Under the pieces are notes generated by a model. The model was not told the origin of the DNA. It saw only the letters and a list, made by a program, of their open reading frames with translations, and did not search any database. Below, piece by piece: positions 21,043 through 31,842 of a stretch of 64,000 nucleotides of DNA. A program made the position numbers and the translations under genes. Source of the DNA: Sipunculus nudus (Eukaryota; Annelida; Sipuncula; Golfingiida; Sipunculidae); assembly GCA_026874595.1 (NCBI GenBank), contig CM049306.1, forward strand, positions 90,066,642-90,130,641, read 5' to 3'. Within the stretch, counting starts at the first letter, position 1. The number at the start of each line of letters is the position of its first letter.

Positions 21043-21044
<2 letters not shown>
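20243..21044 (-). other. Intron stretch, mostly unassigned
   Basis: It contains a poly-C run (about 20649-20662) and a segment, GGCTGACGTCGGCTGAATTC to AGCCATTAATATGTGGCTAA, that resembles 47060-47150. No gene was seen. Confidence 0.5.

Positions 21045-21132
<88 letters not shown>
21045..21132. repeat. (TA)n microsatellite, interrupted
   Basis: Two TA tracts separated by GTTTTA. It immediately precedes the duplicated tRNA-like element. Confidence 0.95.
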
Positions 21133-21135
<3 letters not shown>

Positions 21136-21143
21136 CTTATATT

Positions 21144-21592
21144 GTTACGGGGTGACATAAAAGCGGACTGAACTGTCTCGCTGGTGAAACTTGCTTTGCT
21201 AGCGAAGCGGTTAAAGCAAGCGAAGCGGTTGGTACGCCGGACTTGTGCGCCACCGACATGGGGTCGAATCTAGGATCGGCCAAGAATTTCCCCCCTCACC
21301 AATTTGTCTTCGTAACAAAATGGGGGCTCGTCTAACGTGACGGTTAACTTTTTGGCCCAGGGAATAAGCTCACCAAAGTGTGACTCCTGGGATAATTAGT
21401 CTTGTCCTGATAGCAGAACGCTCTTAAGAGGGGGTGTGTTACGGGGTGACATAAAAGCGGACCGAACTGTCTCGCTGGGGTAGCTTGATTTGCTAGCGAA
21501 GCGGTTGGTACGCCGGACTTGTGCGCCACCGACATGGGGTCGAATCCAGGTTCGACCCAGAATTTTTCCCTCAGCAATTTGTCTTCGTAACA

Positions 21593-21595
<3 letters not shown>
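21144..21595 (+). mobile_element. Tandemly duplicated tRNA-derived SINE-like element
   Basis: Two copies begin GTTACGGGGTGACATAAAAG at 21144 and 21438, a 294-bp offset. Each has GCTAGCGAAGCGGTTGGTAC (box-A-like) and GACATGGGGTCGAATC (box-B-like), and ends AATTTGTCTTCGTAACAA. The first copy also has a short internal duplication (AAGCGGTTAAAGCAAGCGAA). The tRNA fold is not complete. The second copy ends in a short (TA)n tract. It lies just 3' of the CTLD4 second-half exon. Confidence 0.7.
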
Positions 21596-21627
<32 letters not shown>

Positions 21628-21704
21628 TCTTTCGAATGGGACATTTAAATATGAACTGGACAAGTAACTGATTGAGATGCAAGTGTATGAAAAAGCCTTA
21701 CTAC

Positions 21705-21843
21705 TCTTGATCTCGCAAATGAATGGATTATGCTGATCACAGTTTTGATCGTTCCATCTTCCTAGTCCGCCGACCAGCTCCCCACAGTCTTCATTATCCA
21801 AATTATCGTTTGGTTCCCCACTCTCCCAGTTGCTGTATCTAAG
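21705..21843 (-). CDS. CTLD4, second half
   Basis: The 139-nt exon reads LRYSNWESGEPNDNLDNEDC then GELVGGLGRWNDQNCDQHNP then FICEIK. It is a textbook CTLD C-terminal half with EPN and WND Ca2+/sugar-binding motifs and a final FIC. Acceptor CGTTGAAG is short on pyrimidines; donor AAGA|GTAGTAAG. Entry is phase 0 and exit phase 1. With both key motifs intact, this is one of the best candidates in the protein for Ca2+-dependent mannose-type binding. Confidence 0.92.
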
Positions 21844-24042
21844 CTTCAACGAAATAATACGAGAGAATCATGTTTATCCGAAAAGAAAATTCATTTGTCC
21901 GTTAATCATTACTTCGAAACGGGAACGTCAGTGACGTGTCACTTATTTGTCATCCCAGCATCATAAAACTAATGCACTTTTTACCATGTGCAAGAACTGA
22001 AATTTTCATCACTGAGTGTTGGTATCTTCTGTGTCAAAGTGTAGATGATTGTTCCAGATCCATTTAGATAAAACAGCAGACTCACAATTTGTAAAGAAAT
22101 AAAGAAAACGATTTTTTGTGATTTTGAAAAAGTTTGCCTAAATTTGTTTGAATAAAGAATTAAAAAATTCTATGCATAAGTTTTAAAGGAAAAGCAGTAT
22201 TTTTTTGTAATTTTGAAAAAAGTGCATAAATTTGCATTATTATTCGGTTTAAAAATTCTGTGCATAAGTTTAAAAGCATACACCTAGCGCTATCAGATAA
22301 AAAAAACTCAAACTCGGTCAATAAGAAGAAGATTTTTTTGTGAACTGTACACGGAGGACGGACTGGCAGACCTCCGTCAGACGCCAGCCGTGAGTACACG
22401 ATTCAAGTAGCATTATATTGGGAATGTTAAGCCTAACTTGAGTTGTGATACAAGCCATAAGGAGGAATGCATTGCAGTGGTCTTAGATCATGTTGTATTC
22501 ACATCGTGGTGAAGAGCTCGTAATCTTAACGACAGATTACGAATTATGAAAAGACACAAAGAATAAACGAGTCATTTCGTATCACATCCAAGTTGGCTGC
22601 TATCCAGTAACGTGTGCGAGCCATGCTTCTATTCATGCGGTCAGAAATTCAACAAACTAGCAGGGGTTTGAACAATATGATCTCGCTTATGGTAGGTGTT
22701 AGGAATTATACTAAAATACACTGGTCGTAGACTCTCTAATGTCAGAGGGCGAAAATGGCGCCAGACAGATAAGCTTATCGGGCCTATGGCCGGATGAGCT
22801 AAACACATATTTCCATTCAACCGAACACTAGCTTAACGTTGGGAGGCCTCTGCCAAGCAAACATGTCTGTGCTATATGTGATATACGCACCCTTTAGGGT
22901 CAATATGGTCATTTATTTACAAAGAAACTGTGTTGCATGATTTGCACATTCATACATAATTAACACATTTTATATTGAAATTAGACCTATGCCAGTGTAT
23001 TTTTAACGTCAGATGCAACAATGAAATTTTAGTTATTCAGATGTGATATTTCAATGTTATAAAGAATTTTCGATTTTTAAGTGCTCTATTTAAAGCATTC
23101 AATAAGAGACGACATGACACTACCTCCAAAAATGATCTTTTCTCTGTTCTTTTATAAAACAAAACTTTCTATAGAAACAAAATTTAAAATTGAATTTTCC
23201 AAACTTTAATGGTACCAGGTTTAAAAAGACATATACTCAATTGAGTCCAATATGAATTTAAACAACTTGTGGATTTACATGTAATTTAAAAGACGGGACT
23301 TTTGACGGAGATGTAACCTTGGGCCCATGAAACAGGACCAATAGTGTGTATCACATGCATGTTCATTCTCCACACAGACTATTTATCAGTGAGTGTCTTC
23401 TACAGATATCCATGCGCTAAGCACGTTTTATACACCATTAACGTCAAGGAATCAAATATTAATAAACTAAGTAATAAATGGGGCAAATACATTGCATGTT
23501 TCGACAACATCCAATCCAAATATTACCAACGTAAAATATTTGTCGGTTAAACATATTTTATATTTTACCAAAGCTGTTTCAATTTTGTGGTGTAATATCC
23601 TCGACGCGGCATTTTAAATATAATCACTTATGTACCTGATTGCTTGGTGATATTTTAAGTGATATACGTTTCTAGAATTGTTGAGGAAGTATGAATAGCA
23701 ATGTGGTAATCCAGTGATACTTGCTATGGTCAGTTTAACATTATGCAACACGGTCACTTGACTGAAATAGAGAGAGGGGATTATAAAGTATAGTCTGTAT
23801 TCATAACAAGCAATATCCAAGAGTTCGAGGGTCACATGTTGTTCACTGTTATTAAAATGCCAGCATTCAGGTCAAGTACGCCTAAATCAATTATAATCTG
23901 CAGGGTCGGTTCATCTCGACTCTGCGCAGCAGACTGCCAGACCGTGTGCACAGTAGGAGCAGGGGCCTTAGATTTTTCCCAAATAGATTTTGTCCCGCCT
24001 GTAAGTTCATGCATATGCAAGCATGCAGGGCACTGTACTTAC
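21844..24042 (-). other. CTLD4 internal intron
   Basis: This phase-0 intron of 2.2 kb splits CTLD4. At 22090-22290 it has two to three degenerate copies of a ~100-bp AT-rich unit with TGATTTTGAAAAAGT and ATTCTATGCATAAGTTT. No gene was seen. Plus-strand open frames over neighbouring exons are antisense shadows. Confidence 0.65.
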
Positions 24043-24263
24043 CGGTTGCGGAACAAACCTTCCTTCATTCTCTCTGTCGTTTGTGAAAAACCATGCTCTT
24101 GACCGGACCATAGGACTCAGAAAACGGTTTATTTCTTCGGAGGTTATCTTGGCCAGATCGCCCCCCCTTTCCCTGCAGTAGGCTTGTCCTTTCTGCCAGG
24201 TCCTGGGTGTGTTTATGACACCATAGCAACTGTCTCTGAATGATCTCCAAGGCAGAGTACAAC
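24043..24263 (-). CDS. CTLD4, first half
   Basis: The 221-nt exon (acceptor TCCTTGACAG, donor CCG|GTAAGTACA) reads CTLPWRSFRDSCYGVINTPR then TWQKGQAYCRERGGDLAKIT then SEEINRFLSPMVRSRAWFFT then NDRENEGRFVPQP. It has the N-terminal CTLD cysteines, the W-A-x-x-C helix and the AWFF-D-EGRF strand shared with CTLD1-3. It enters in phase 1 from the linker at 31306-31371 across the intron that holds the 4.1-kb array. It exits in phase 0. Confidence 0.92.
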
Positions 24264-25178
24264 CTGTCAAGGATGATCAATATCATTTATCAAACAACAC
24301 AAGCCGGCTTGCCTATGGTAAATGACCGAAACCGAACAGGAAAGTGCTCTTGAAAAAAAGGGTAGTCTGTTTTCTTAGTAATACAGAGTAAAAAAACAGT
24401 AAAATTAGCGACAATTCACCTTTTTTTGTAAAAAAAAAAATAGTATTATACCACGCATATTACGTATGTGTGTATGTTATATCGCTGTCCCAAAGTTGGA
24501 AACATACATGATGCACATCCCCCTGCATGAAGACAAGGGCATTTTCCACGTTTTGACACATGCTGGACATTTGCATACACAAAAATTTCGAAGTGTCCCA
24601 TTGTTGCTATATCTGGACTCTTATAGCAGGAGAGAAATAGTATATATGAGAACTACTTTACTGAGGAAAAAGAGCGAAAAAATAATACTTCTTGACAAAA
24701 TATTAGAAAAACATTGAATATTTAGCATTATTTTCAGTAAATCTTCAAAAACATGTGACTTTTTAAAAAATAGTGATATGGCAGACCTGACTAGAAATGC
24801 AGCAAAGTTTGGTTTCTACTCTTGATCATTTATGTTATAATATTGCTAGTTTCTCCGGATATTAACTTGAATACGATTTTTACTAATATATTTACATCAA
24901 TGATTAAACGTAACATTTACTTGAATGATGTCACATATGTAATAAATGCTGTACATCAATATCAGTGTTTTAATACGAAATGATAATTAATTACTCACAC
25001 GTCAAGAAATCCAGATGTACAGTTTATTTTATACAGTAAACGACTGCAACTATATATATATAAATTTAATTTATAATATATGTATATATAAGAAATTAAT
25101 TAACGCTATAAATCAAACATGAACTGAACAAGTTTGCCGTGCATTTAAACATTTAAATATATTCTTTATAAATTACTT
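24264..25178 (-). other. Intron stretch, no feature seen
   Basis: AT-rich intron between CTLD4 and the 1.9-kb transposon. No gene or repeat family was recognised. Confidence 0.6.
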
Positions 25179-27075
25179 GACATATTACGGAAGCGTATTG
25201 CTGCCACCTGGTAAAAGAAAAATAAATTATTTATCTCGTTCGTACGACATACTATCTCGTACGTACGACATACTATCTCGTACGTTCGACATATTATCTC
25301 GTACGTACGACATATTATCTCGTACGTACGACATAATAAATCTTACGGATCTGATTCATAGACTAGACATCATGCCAACAGATATATTTATAAGCAATAT
25401 GTATATGTTAAATAATGTATGTTTTCACATTAACTATATATACAACATTTCCACCTCCTTGCAAACCGCTGGACGAACGTTGAAACTAACACACATACCC
25501 ACATATATCTATTTATTTATAGTATATATTTAAATGCTATTCGATTCACACTTTTTTGTGTGTGTCAAGGTTTCTGTAATATTTCAAGCAAGCGAAATAT
25601 ACATCAAATCGTTGTTTTTGTTAGCTATTTGTTAGCTATACCTCTTGTCCGAACCCTTCCTTCTCCAAAAGGTAGTTTCAATTTGGCAAAGGCAATTTTT
25701 TTTTTCTTATAAATATTATGACAGTCTCATCATTACAACATTATACACTGCTAACAGAATTTAATTACCTGCTTAAAAATGAAATTTCTGTATATGACTG
25801 GCAGACAACGATTTGATAAATTTCATTTCCTTGAAAATTTCCGACACCTAGATACAAAGAAACAATGATAAAACGAATAGACTTTAAATTTATAGCATAA
25901 ATAAATACAGTAAAACCCCGTTGTGTCGAAGTCGAAGGGACTGGTGAATTTACTTCGACACAACCGGAGTTCGAGACAACCGGTGTTCATTATATTCAAC
26001 CTTCTTCGGCCTTGATTATTATCGATAAATACTGTACATGTATAGGGCCTATATTATATAGTCCTTACAAATGTTTGCGTGAAAGAACAACATAAATTTT
26101 ATAATGAATTTATGTATTAATAATAAAAAAGCACATAAGTAACACCAAAATAGGAATAGGTAAATAAAAAAGGGAAGCAGTACAACGTGCTCTATGGCAA
26201 ATAAGAGTCAGTCTGAAAGGTGTCATCTTCCTCCCTATATGTAGAGTTGTGTATGTTTATCCAAGACACAACGAAGATAAGGATTCCATTATGTTTGGTT
26301 TATCAATAGCTTCTCATTTCGAATTAATGTTTTGTCGGCGAGAGAAGAAAGACATGATTATGAGTGATTACATGGTTAAACTGCATGGTAAAAACTGATT
26401 AGGTATGTAAACCATCGCGCCGGATGGGCAAGATCCTTGCCGGTATTAATTATGTAACTGGTCATCACGGCCGTAGGTAAGATTGATCGACCGTGCACAA
26501 CTGTTACCTAAACATTCACGCGGGATGACTTCGAGTTAAGCGATAGAAATACTAGCTGGGGACCAACTAAAAACCTCGACATATCAGGTTTTTCGACACA
26601 TCCGAGTTCGACACAAAAGGGGTTAAATTAGTAAGGTTTTAACTGTTTTTTGCCGGGACTCCACATTCGACTTCGAAACATGCGAGGATTCGACTTGACC
26701 GAGTTCGACACAACGAGGTTTCACTGTAAATACATAAATAAACATATGTATTTTTTCTTTTCAACGGTGTTCCGACGGTTTGCAAGGTGAAGATGTTGTG
26801 TAGTTAGGGTACGAACACGCATTATTTAACATATATATATTGCTTATACATATATCAGTTGGCCTGTTGTGTATTCTGTGAATCAGATGCGTAAGATTAA
26901 TTATGTCGTACGTACGAGATAATATGTCGTACGTACGAGATACTATGTCGTACGTACGAGATACTATGTCGTACGTACGAGAAAGTATGTCGTACGTACG
27001 AGATAGTATGTCGTACGTACGAGGTAAACAATTTATTTTTCTTTTACCAGGTGACAGCAATACGCTTCCGTATCT
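25179..27075. mobile_element. 1.9-kb inverted-repeat DNA transposon, non-autonomous
   Basis: Left (GACATATTACGGAAGCG) and right arms are inverted copies over about 300 bp. Each arm shares GTATTGCTGCCACCTGGTAA and five (left) or six (right) 21-bp tandem units containing TCTCGTACGTACGACATA. An 8-bp direct repeat, AATTACTT, at 25171-25178 and 27076-27083 looks like the target duplication. A younger pogo-like element is nested inside at 25908-26726. No transposase was found. Open frames within the arms are just the 21-bp repeat read through. The superfamily is not assigned. Confidence 0.85.
25908..26726. mobile_element. pogo/Tigger-like MITE, 819 bp, nested
   Basis: The termini are CAGTAAAACCCCGTTGTGTC and its inverse, GACACAACGAGGTTTCACTG. 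They are flanked by TA on both sides (25906-25907, 26727-26728), as expected for Tc1/mariner-pogo insertion. TTCGACACA motifs recur near both ends. No transposase is encoded. The insertion interrupts the larger inverted-repeat element. Confidence 0.85.
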
Positions 27076-27099
27076 AATTACTTATTGAATCATAGTACA

Positions 27100-30000
27100 C
27101 AGTCGTCTCAGTTCACCTGGCCGGTTACTGTTTGTATCAGAATACACTGCCATTCGCCACAACTCCCCTGGCCGGCTACTGTTTGTATCAGAATACACTG
27201 CCATTCGCCACAACTCACCTGACCGGCTACTGGGTGTTAGAGTACACGATCTTTCATCACTACTCACATGACCGGCTACTGGGTGTCACAGTACACAATC
27301 GTTCGTCACTACTCACCTGACCGGCTACTGGGTGTTAGAGTACACGATCGTTCGTCACTACACATCTGACCGGCTACTGGGCGTTAGAGTACACGATCGT
27401 TCGTCACTACTCACCTGACCGGCTACTGGGTGTCACAGTACACAATCGTTCGTCACAACTCACCTGACCGGCTACTGGGTGTTAGAGTACACAATCGTTC
27501 GTCATTACTCACCTGACCGGCTACTGGGCTTTGGAGTACACGATCGTTCGTCACTACTCACCTGACCGGCTACTGGGTGTCACAGTACACAATCGTTCGT
27601 CACCATTCACCTGACCGGCTACTGGGTGTTAGAATACACGATCGTTCGTCACTACTCATCTGACAGGCTACTGGGTGTTAGAGTACACAATCGTTCGTCA
27701 CTACTCATCTGACCGGCTACTGGGCGTCAGAGTACACGATCGTTCGTCACTACTCATCTGACCTGCTACTGGACGTCGGAGTACACGATCGTTCGTCACT
27801 ACTCACCTGACCGGCTACTGTGTGTTAGAGTACACGATCGTTTGTCACTACTCAACTGACCGGCTACTGGGTGTTAGAGTACATGATCGTTCGTCACTAC
27901 TCATCTACTGGCTACTGGGTTTTAGAGTACACGATCGTTCGTCACTACTCATCTGACCAGCTACTGGGCGTCGGAGTACACGATCGTTCGTCACTACTCA
28001 CCTGACCGGCTACTGGGTGTTGGAGTACACCATCTTCGTCACTACTCATCTGACCGGCTACTGGGTGTCAGAGTACACTATCGTTCGTCACTACTCATCT
28101 GACCGGCTACTGGGCGTCGGAGTACACGATCATTCGTCACTACTCACCTGACCGGCTACTGGGCGTTAGAGTGCACGATCATTCGTCACTACTCGTCTGA
28201 CCGGCTACTGGGCGTTGGAGTACACGATCGTTCGTCACTACTCACCTGACCGGCTACTGGGCGTTAGAGTACAATAACGTTCGTCACTACTCACCTGATC
28301 GGCTACTGGGCGTTAGAGTACACGATCGTTCGTCACTACTCGTCTGACCAGCTACTGGGCCTTGGAGTACACGATCGTTCGTCACTACTCGTCTGACCGG
28401 CTACTGGGCCTTGGAGTACATGATCGTTCGTCACTACTGCCCTGACCGGCTACTGGGCGTTAGAGTACACGATCGTTCGTCACTACTCACCTGACCGGCA
28501 ACTGGGCGTTAGAGTACACGATCGTTCGTCACTACTCACCTGATCGGCTACTGGGTGTTAGAGTTCACGATCGTTCGTCACTACTCGTCTGACCGGCTAC
28601 TGGGCGTTGGAGTACACGATCGTTCGTCACTACTCACCTGACCGGCTACTGGGCGTTAGAGTAAACGATCGTTCGTCACTACTCGTCTGACCGGCTACTG
28701 GGCGTTGGAGTACACGATCATTCGTCACTACTCGTCTGACCGGCTACTGGGCGTTGGAGTACACGATCGTTCGTCACTACTCACCTGACCGGCTACTGGG
28801 CGTTAGAGTACAATAACGTTCGTCACTACTCACCTGATCGGCTACTGGGCGTTAGAGTACACGATCGTTCGTCACTACTCGTCTGACCAGCTACTGGGCC
28901 TTGGAGTACACAATCGTTCGTCACTACTCGTCTGACCGGCTACTGGGCCTTGGAGTACATGATCGTTCGTCACTACTGACCTGACCGGCTACTGGGCGTT
29001 AGAGTACACGATCGTTCGTCACTACTCACCTGACCGGCAACTGGGCGTTAGAGTACACGATCGTTCGTCACTACTCACCTGATCGGCTACTGGGTGTTAG
29101 AGTTCACGATCGTTCGTCACTACTCGTCTGACCGGCTACTGGGCGTTTGAGTACACGATCGTTTGTCACTACTCACCTGACTGGCTACTGGGCGTTAGAG
29201 TACACGATCGTTCGTCACTACTCACCTGACCGGCTACTGGGTGTTAGAGTACACGATCGTTCGTCACTACTCATATGACCTGCTACTGGGCGTCGGAGTA
29301 CACGATCGTTCGTCACTACTCACCAGACCGGCTACTGTGTGTTAGAGTACACGATCGTTCGTCACTACTCAACTGACCGGCTACTGGGTGTTAGAGTACA
29401 TGATCGTTCGTCACTACTCATCTACCGGCTACTGGGTGTTAGAGTACACGATCGTTCGTCACTACTCATCTGATTAGCTACTGGGTGTCGGAGTACACGA
29501 TCGTTCGTCACTATTCACCTGACCGGCTACTGGGTGTTGGAGTACACCATCGTTCGTCACTACTCATCTGACCGGCTACTTGGTGTCAGAGTACACGATC
29601 GTTCGTCACTACTCATCTGACCGGCTACTGGGCGTCGGAGTACACGATCGTTCATCACTACTCACCTGATCGGCTACTGGGCGTTAGAGTACACGATCGT
29701 TCGTCACTACTCATCTGACCGGCTACTGGGCTTTGGAGTACACGATCATTCGTCACTACTCACCTGACCGGCTACTGGGCGTTAGAATACATGATCATTC
29801 GTCACTACTCGTCTGACCGGCTACTGGGCGTTGGAGTACACAATCGTTCGTCACTACTCACCTGACCGGCTACTGGGCGTTAGAGTACACGATCGTTCGT
29901 CACTACTCACCTGAACGGCTACTGGGCGTTAGAGTACACGATCGTTCATCACTACTCACCTGATCGGCTACTGGGCGTTAGAGTACACGATCGTTCGTCA

Positions 30001-31260
30001 CTACTCATCTGACCGGCTACTGGGCGTTAGAGTACACGATCGTTCGTCACTACTCGTCTGACCGGCTACTGGGCGTTGGAGTACACGATCGTTCGTCACT
30101 ACTCACCTGACCGGCTACTGGGCATTAGAGTACACGATCGTTCATCACTACTCGTCTGACCGGCTACTGGGCGTTGGAGTACACGATCGTTCGTCACTAC
30201 TCACCTGACTGGCTACTTGGCGTTAGAGTACACGATCGTTCGTCACTACTCACCTGACCGGCTACTGGGCGTTAGAGTTCACGATCGTTCGTCACTACTC
30301 ACCTGACCGGCTACTGGGCGTTAGAGTACACGATCGTTCGTCACTACTCGTCTGACCGGCTACTGGGCGTTGGAGTACACGATCGTTCGTTACTACTCAC
30401 CTGACCGGCTACTGGGTGTTAGAGTACACGATCGTTCATCACTACTCACCTGACCGGCTACTGGGTGTTAGAGTACACGATCGTTTGTCACTACTCACCT
30501 GACCGGCTACTGGGCGTTAGAGTACACGATCGTTCGTCACTAGTTGTCTGACCGGCTACTGGGCGTTGGAGTACACGATCGTTCGTCACTACTCACCTGA
30601 CCGGCTACTAGGTGTTAGAGTACACGATCGTTCGTCACTACTCACCTGACCGGCTACTGGGCGTTAGAGTACACGATCGTTCGTCACTACACGTCTGACC
30701 GGCTACTAGGCGTTGGAGTACACGATCGTTCGTCACTACTCACCTGACCGGCTACTGGGCGTTAGAGTACATGATCGTTCGTCACTACTCACCTGACCGG
30801 CTACTGGGCGTTAGAGTACACGATCGTTCCTCACTACTCACCTGACTGGCTACTGAATGTTAGAGTACACGATCGTTCGTCACTACTCATCTGACCGGCT
30901 ACTGGGTGTTAGAATACACGATCGTTCGTCACTACTCATCTGACTGGCTATTGGGCGTCGGAGTACACGATCATTCGTCACTACTCACTTGACTGGCTAC
31001 TGGGCGTTAGAGTACACGAACGTTCGTCACTACTCACCTGACTGGCTACTGGGCGTTAGAGTACACGATCGTTCGTAACTACTCTTCTGACCGGTTACTA
31101 GGTGTTATAGTTCACCATCGTTCATCACCACTCACCTGGTCAGTTACTTGGGTGTTAGAGAACACGATCATTCCTTACCTCTCACCTGGTCGGCTACTTG
31201 GGTGTTAAAGTTCACGATCGTTCTTTTCCACTCACCTTACCGTTTACTCGTTTTACACCA
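27100..31260. repeat. 4.1-kb minisatellite, 49-bp unit, about 84 copies, built on a splice donor
   Basis: The plus-strand unit is ACTCACCTGACCGGCTACTG, GGCGTTAGAGTACACGATCG, TTCGTCACT (49 bp, in blocks). On the minus, transcribed strand each full unit reads CTAACGCCCAGTAGCC then GGTCAG|GTGAGTAGT. That is a branch-point-like CTAAC followed by a consensus 5' splice site. The array starts just past the donor of the exon at 31306 (CAGCTAG|GTGAGTAGT), with diverged units at 31100-31260 grading into that exon end. Subtypes TCATCTG and TCGTCTG destroy the GT. A 539-bp (11-unit) block recurs at about 28271 and 28810. The array lies wholly within the intron between the linker exon and CTLD4. Confidence 0.95.
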
Positions 31261-31305
31261 CTAACCTGGCCAGTTACTTTGCACGGTTGTGTATTTACTA
31301 CTCAC

Positions 31306-31371
31306 CTAGCTGGCTAGCCTGTGTATTATTGTTGCCGTCCATATCAGCTTCTGTGACTTGATTCACCGGAT
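31306..31371 (-). CDS. Linker exon (phase 1-1), 66 nt, founder of the 49-bp array
   Basis: Acceptor CTGTAATTCAAG and donor CTAG|GTGAGTAGT bound an exon reading DPVNQVTEADMDGNNNTQAS then QL. It is Asn/Gln/Asp/Thr-rich and has no cysteine, so it is probably a flexible spacer between CTLD3 and CTLD4. NNT is a potential N-glycosylation sequon. Phases fit both neighbours. Its last bases plus the donor match the unit of the adjacent minisatellite. Confidence 0.75.
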
Positions 31372-31669
31372 CTTGAATTACAGAAATATACATACTTTTT
31401 GGGTTTTGTAGTGATAATAAGGTTTTGGCCAAGAGTTTCTATATTTTGTTAACATATGCCATCAACTACAAACACATTTAACTTAGATTTTACATATTAA
31501 TTAATATTTACGTAATTCTAGATAAATGAAGAGCTTCGTACGCAACATGCTATTCAGTTATGTATCTCTTTAAATTTAACCCTTGCTGCTTCAAATAAAT
31601 TGTCCTTGTTTTTCACATTTCCTTAGAAACACCTAAAAAACAAGATATATTTGGTAAATTTTAAGCTAC

Positions 31670-31805
31670 CTTTCTCACACAGAACGCCCAATCTGACCAT
31701 ACAATGTGCATCATTCCATTTTCCACTGGGTATCATCAGAGTAGCACAATCTTCACTACCTTCGCCGTCGCTTGGTTCCCCCTTATTCCAGTTCTTGTAC
31801 CTCAA
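31670..31805 (-). CDS. CTLD3, second half
   Basis: The 136-nt exon reads LRYKNWNKGEPSDGEGSEDC then ATLMIPSGKWNDAHCMVRLG then VLCEK. It is a CTLD C-terminal half with WND intact but EPS in place of EPN. The Asn-to-Ser change removes a side chain that coordinates Ca2+ and sugar in classical mannose-type CTLDs, so specificity probably differs from CTLD2 and CTLD4. Acceptor ATATCAAAG, donor AAAG|GTAGCTTA. Phase 0 in, 1 out. Confidence 0.92.
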
Positions 31806-31842
31806 CTTTGATATCGAAAAAAAAGCGAGATATCAGACACGG

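Noticed and set aside
20983-21171. Poly-Ile/Tyr frames over TA repeats here and at 14.3, 40.2 and 52.4 kb
   Set aside because: They are translations of (TA)n microsatellites.
23836-24102. Plus-strand 88-codon frame
   Set aside because: It overlaps the CTLD4 first-half exon on the opposite strand and has no splice or domain support; it is an antisense shadow.
27100-31260. CRISPR array
   Set aside because: Units are directly head-to-tail with no unique spacers, and the context is a eukaryotic intron. It is a minisatellite.
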